Source: Myxococcales bacterium
GTDB taxonomy: Bacteria; Myxococcota; Polyangia; HGW-17; SLPX01
NCBI GenBank assembly: GCA_007131745.1
Contig: SLPX01000216.1
Location: forward strand, 1-16,789
Direction of reading: 5' to 3'
Length of the DNA: 16,789 nucleotides
Position 1 is the first letter of the stretch. Each line of letters starts with the position of its first letter. The notes under the pieces were generated by a model. That model did no database searches. It was not told the origin of the DNA and worked only from the letters and a program-made list of their open reading frames with translations. This document shows, piece after piece, positions 14,969-16,789 of this stretch. The translations under genes and the position numbers were made by a program.

Positions 14969-16598
14969 GGGTTTTTCTTCCTGCTTTCCCACCCGCCTTA
15001 ATCCAAAATCCCAACAACCAAAGAAGAGACAAACCGGCCGCGCCCGCTACAACGACAAGCAACCAAGCATGCTCCGGTTCGAGCATGTTTCCCCCCAAAA
15101 AAATAGATGCGCGCCTTGCAGGTTCATTTTCCCCCCACCAGCGTAGAGCTTCCTCATGAAGCGAAAACGACTTGGGCAAAGGCGCGTCCCGGGCTTCGCT
15201 GTACAAACCCCTGACGTATGCGATTTCCGACAACACCTTTCTTCCGGACTTTTCATCCTGGTAGAGCAAATAAGCCATGTTCAAATATTTTATGGCTTCC
15301 TGCAGGCGACCTTCCAGGAATCGAGATGTTGCGAATCCGTGAAAATACACGGCCAACTTCGAACCCAGCGAGGTGGACGGTTCCCGCGCCAGGAGATCCA
15401 ACATGAATTGAACAGCTTTTTCTCTGTCTCCACCCTCCCATTTCTCGACTGCCCTGTTGAACCATTGAAGATCTCTCTCACTGCGACGCCTGTCCTGTTC
15501 CCGAAACAAGTCCGCTACGATCACCTTGCCGTCCGCCTGCTTCCTGTATTCTCCAGCGGTCAACCGGTTCAATTCGGCGCGCACTTCGTGTAGCGCACGC
15601 TGACGAAAGTTCATAAAAATCAACCTGCGATCCTTGGTCTCCCTGCCGCCCGTGAGTTTTAAATGCCGGCTCACTGTTCTGGGCCTGGGTCCTTCAAAAT
15701 ACCTCTCAAGAGCTCTTCGAGCTGCGTTTCTGATCTCGGGATCCTCGGCATCGGTGTAATCTACTACAGCACTTACCGCTTCGGCCGTCCGGTGCTTGCC
15801 GTAGGCTTCGAAGAGTTCCAGCTTGAGAGATTGGTCCGCCCATGCCAGGGCGGCGCGTGGATCCCCCTCTCGAAGCAACGTCAACATGTAAGCGGCATAA
15901 GCCTGCAACAAGTAATTGTCCCTGTCGCTTTTCCAGTCCCCCGTTTCCATTTCAGCGAGCTCCAACAAACCCGGCACCGCATAAGCACGCAGATTCTCGA
16001 GGGCGCGTCCCACCTCTTCGCGAAAAACAAAGCCGGCTCTCCGGAAGGTGAACCTTGTCAACGGTTCAGCAACGGAAGTGTCCTCCATGTTCGACAATCC
16101 CCTGACAAGTCCACACAGATAGACAGTTTTCCGGTAGACGCTTTTCAGCGGATCATGACGGGGTTCATCGAAACGGAGAAGGGACTCAAGTATGTCATGG
16201 CTGCGGTGAGCCGGGGCTTCGCCCTTCCGGAGTTTCGGTACAGCGAACCATCCTGAATACACCGGCATGGGAATGCCCGCCCTCTGAAAAATCCGCCGTG
16301 CGTTGTCATATTCTTCGGAATCCATCTCTGCTTTTTCCAGTCCATCCAGCATCGGCTGCAGACAAACGGAAGGAGCACTGACAATATTATCCACCGCGGT
16401 TCTTAGCTCCGCGGAGTCACCCTCCAAAATAGTCTTCTTCCAATTGTAAAGATCACATCGCAACCTGCCGGAGTTTTTTCCACTGACTTCGCCTTTTCCA
16501 CCACCTGAGCTTGCAGATTCATTTGCAAACAAAGGCTCCGACCTAATCCAAACCATCAGGCAGAAAGAAATGGCAAGAAATGCTGCAAATATCTTCAT
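14952..16598 (-). CDS. Exported TPR/HEAT-like helical protein with C-terminal membrane anchor
   Basis: A 548-residue protein I do not recognise. Residues 1-25 are a signal peptide (MKIFAAFLAISFCLMVWIRSEPLFA), then a Ser/Gly linker, and from about 45 to 480 it is almost entirely amphipathic helices. Some segments resemble HEAT repeats (DAEDPEIRNAARRALERYF) and others TPRs (NRAVEKWEGGDREKAVQFMLDLL; ATSRFLEGRLQEAIKYLNMAYLLYQ). One membrane helix (about 512-533, WLLVVVAGAAGLSLLWLLGFW) is followed by a basic tail (KAGGKAGRKTHGRKG), so most of the protein lies outside the membrane with the tail in the cytoplasm. It overlaps the preceding glutaredoxin-like gene by ATGA and the following pseudouridine synthase gene by 17 bases. 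A scaffold role in the envelope is plausible but unproven. Confidence 0.7.
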   Translation of the reverse strand: MKIFAAFLAISFCLMVWIRSEPLFANESASSGGGKGEVSGKNSGRLRCDLYNWKKTILEGDSAELRTAVDNIVSAPSVCLQPMLDGLEKAEMDSEEYDNARRIFQRAGIPMPVYSGWFAVPKLRKGEAPAHRSHDILESLLRFDEPRHDPLKSVYRKTVYLCGLVRGLSNMEDTSVAEPLTRFTFRRAGFVFREEVGRALENLRAYAVPGLLELAEMETGDWKSDRDNYLLQAYAAYMLTLLREGDPRAALAWADQSLKLELFEAYGKHRTAEAVSAVVDYTDAEDPEIRNAARRALERYFEGPRPRTVSRHLKLTGGRETKDRRLIFMNFRQRALHEVRAELNRLTAGEYRKQADGKVIVADLFREQDRRRSERDLQWFNRAVEKWEGGDREKAVQFMLDLLAREPSTSLGSKLAVYFHGFATSRFLEGRLQEAIKYLNMAYLLYQDEKSGRKVLSEIAYVRGLYSEARDAPLPKSFSLHEEALRWWGENEPARRASIFLGGNMLEPEHAWLLVVVAGAAGLSLLWLLGFWIKAGGKAGRKTHGRKG

Positions 16599-16789
16599 CT
16601 CTTCTCTTCCAGTGCATTGATCAACTCACCCGGATCAAATCCGAGAATAAGTCTACCGGATACATCAAAAACGGGCACACCCGTAACCCTCAATCCAGCG
16701 GCCTTTGTTTTCTGCGCCAGGCTTTTCGCGGCTGCCGGATCCTTGTCGATGTCTTTTGCAACAAAAGGTATTCCATGTTTATTCATGAA
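16595..16789 (-). CDS. Glutaredoxin-like protein, C-terminal part only (5' end outside window)
   Basis: Sixty-four residues are visible and the frame is open to the right edge, so the Met at 16786 is internal, not the start. HGIPFVAKDIDKDPAAAKSL, then RVTGVPVFDVSGRLILGFDP and a final helix ELINALEEKR are the second half of a glutaredoxin fold, including the TGVPVFDV cis-proline motif and the GFD turn. The expected CxxC redox site lies before the visible part. Its TGA overlaps the next gene's ATG (ATGA at 16595-16598), indicating coupled translation. The family resembles short lipid-free glutaredoxin/NrdH-like proteins used for thiol exchange. Confidence 0.8.
   Translation of the reverse strand, partial: FMNKHGIPFVAKDIDKDPAAAKSLAQKTKAAGLRVTGVPVFDVSGRLILGFDPGELINALEEKR

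Noticed and set aside
1..16789. Mobile elements, tRNA genes, CRISPR arrays, riboswitches
   Set aside because: I saw no transposase, repeat-spacer pattern, cloverleaf arms or known aptamer cores; long direct repeats are absent by eye.

Overview
The window looks like chromosomal DNA from a Gram-negative, diderm bacterium of deltaproteobacterial grade (Myxococcota or a relative); the lineage is an inference. Reasons: many exported proteins with lipobox or signal peptides followed by long Asp/Glu-rich linkers, an outer-membrane beta-barrel protein, a PrkA-type kinase with a long C-terminal extension, a type III export-gate protein and Ca-binding DxDxDG-type runs. Base composition is roughly balanced throughout and I see no insertion sequence, phage gene, tRNA, rRNA or CRISPR array.

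Layout. Minus-strand block 1 (1-4525) reads lipoprotein, PrkA, then a metallophosphoesterase-fold protein that runs off the left edge and has lost most metal ligands. A small desulforedoxin-like Cys-rich gene (4738-4920, minus) is divergent from a class I methyltransferase (5168-5848, plus). Minus-strand block 2 (5858-11253) reads, in transcription order: CBM9-domain lipoprotein, beta-barrel protein, dodecin, MobB, an overlapping 53-residue protein, and a gingipain-like (C25) lipoprotein. Plus-strand block 3 (11496-14019) holds a FliO-like protein overlapping an SctR-type export-gate protein, then a beta-propeller lipoprotein. Minus-strand block 4 (14039-16789) is a tightly overlapping set: the end of a glutaredoxin-like gene, an exported helical-repeat protein with a C-terminal membrane anchor, and an RluA-family pseudouridine synthase.

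How it fits together. Most genes are ordinary housekeeping or envelope functions. The parts that stand out are (i) a full-length but catalytically degenerate phosphoesterase beside the kinase PrkA, (ii) a FliO-family protein, normally flagellar, overlapping a gene whose product resembles the virulence-type SctR more than flagellar FliP, with no other export genes next to it, and (iii) a set of putative surface proteins (CBM9 lipoprotein, beta-barrel, C25 protease lipoprotein) sharing acidic low-complexity segments. No intergenic gap exceeds 300 bases.
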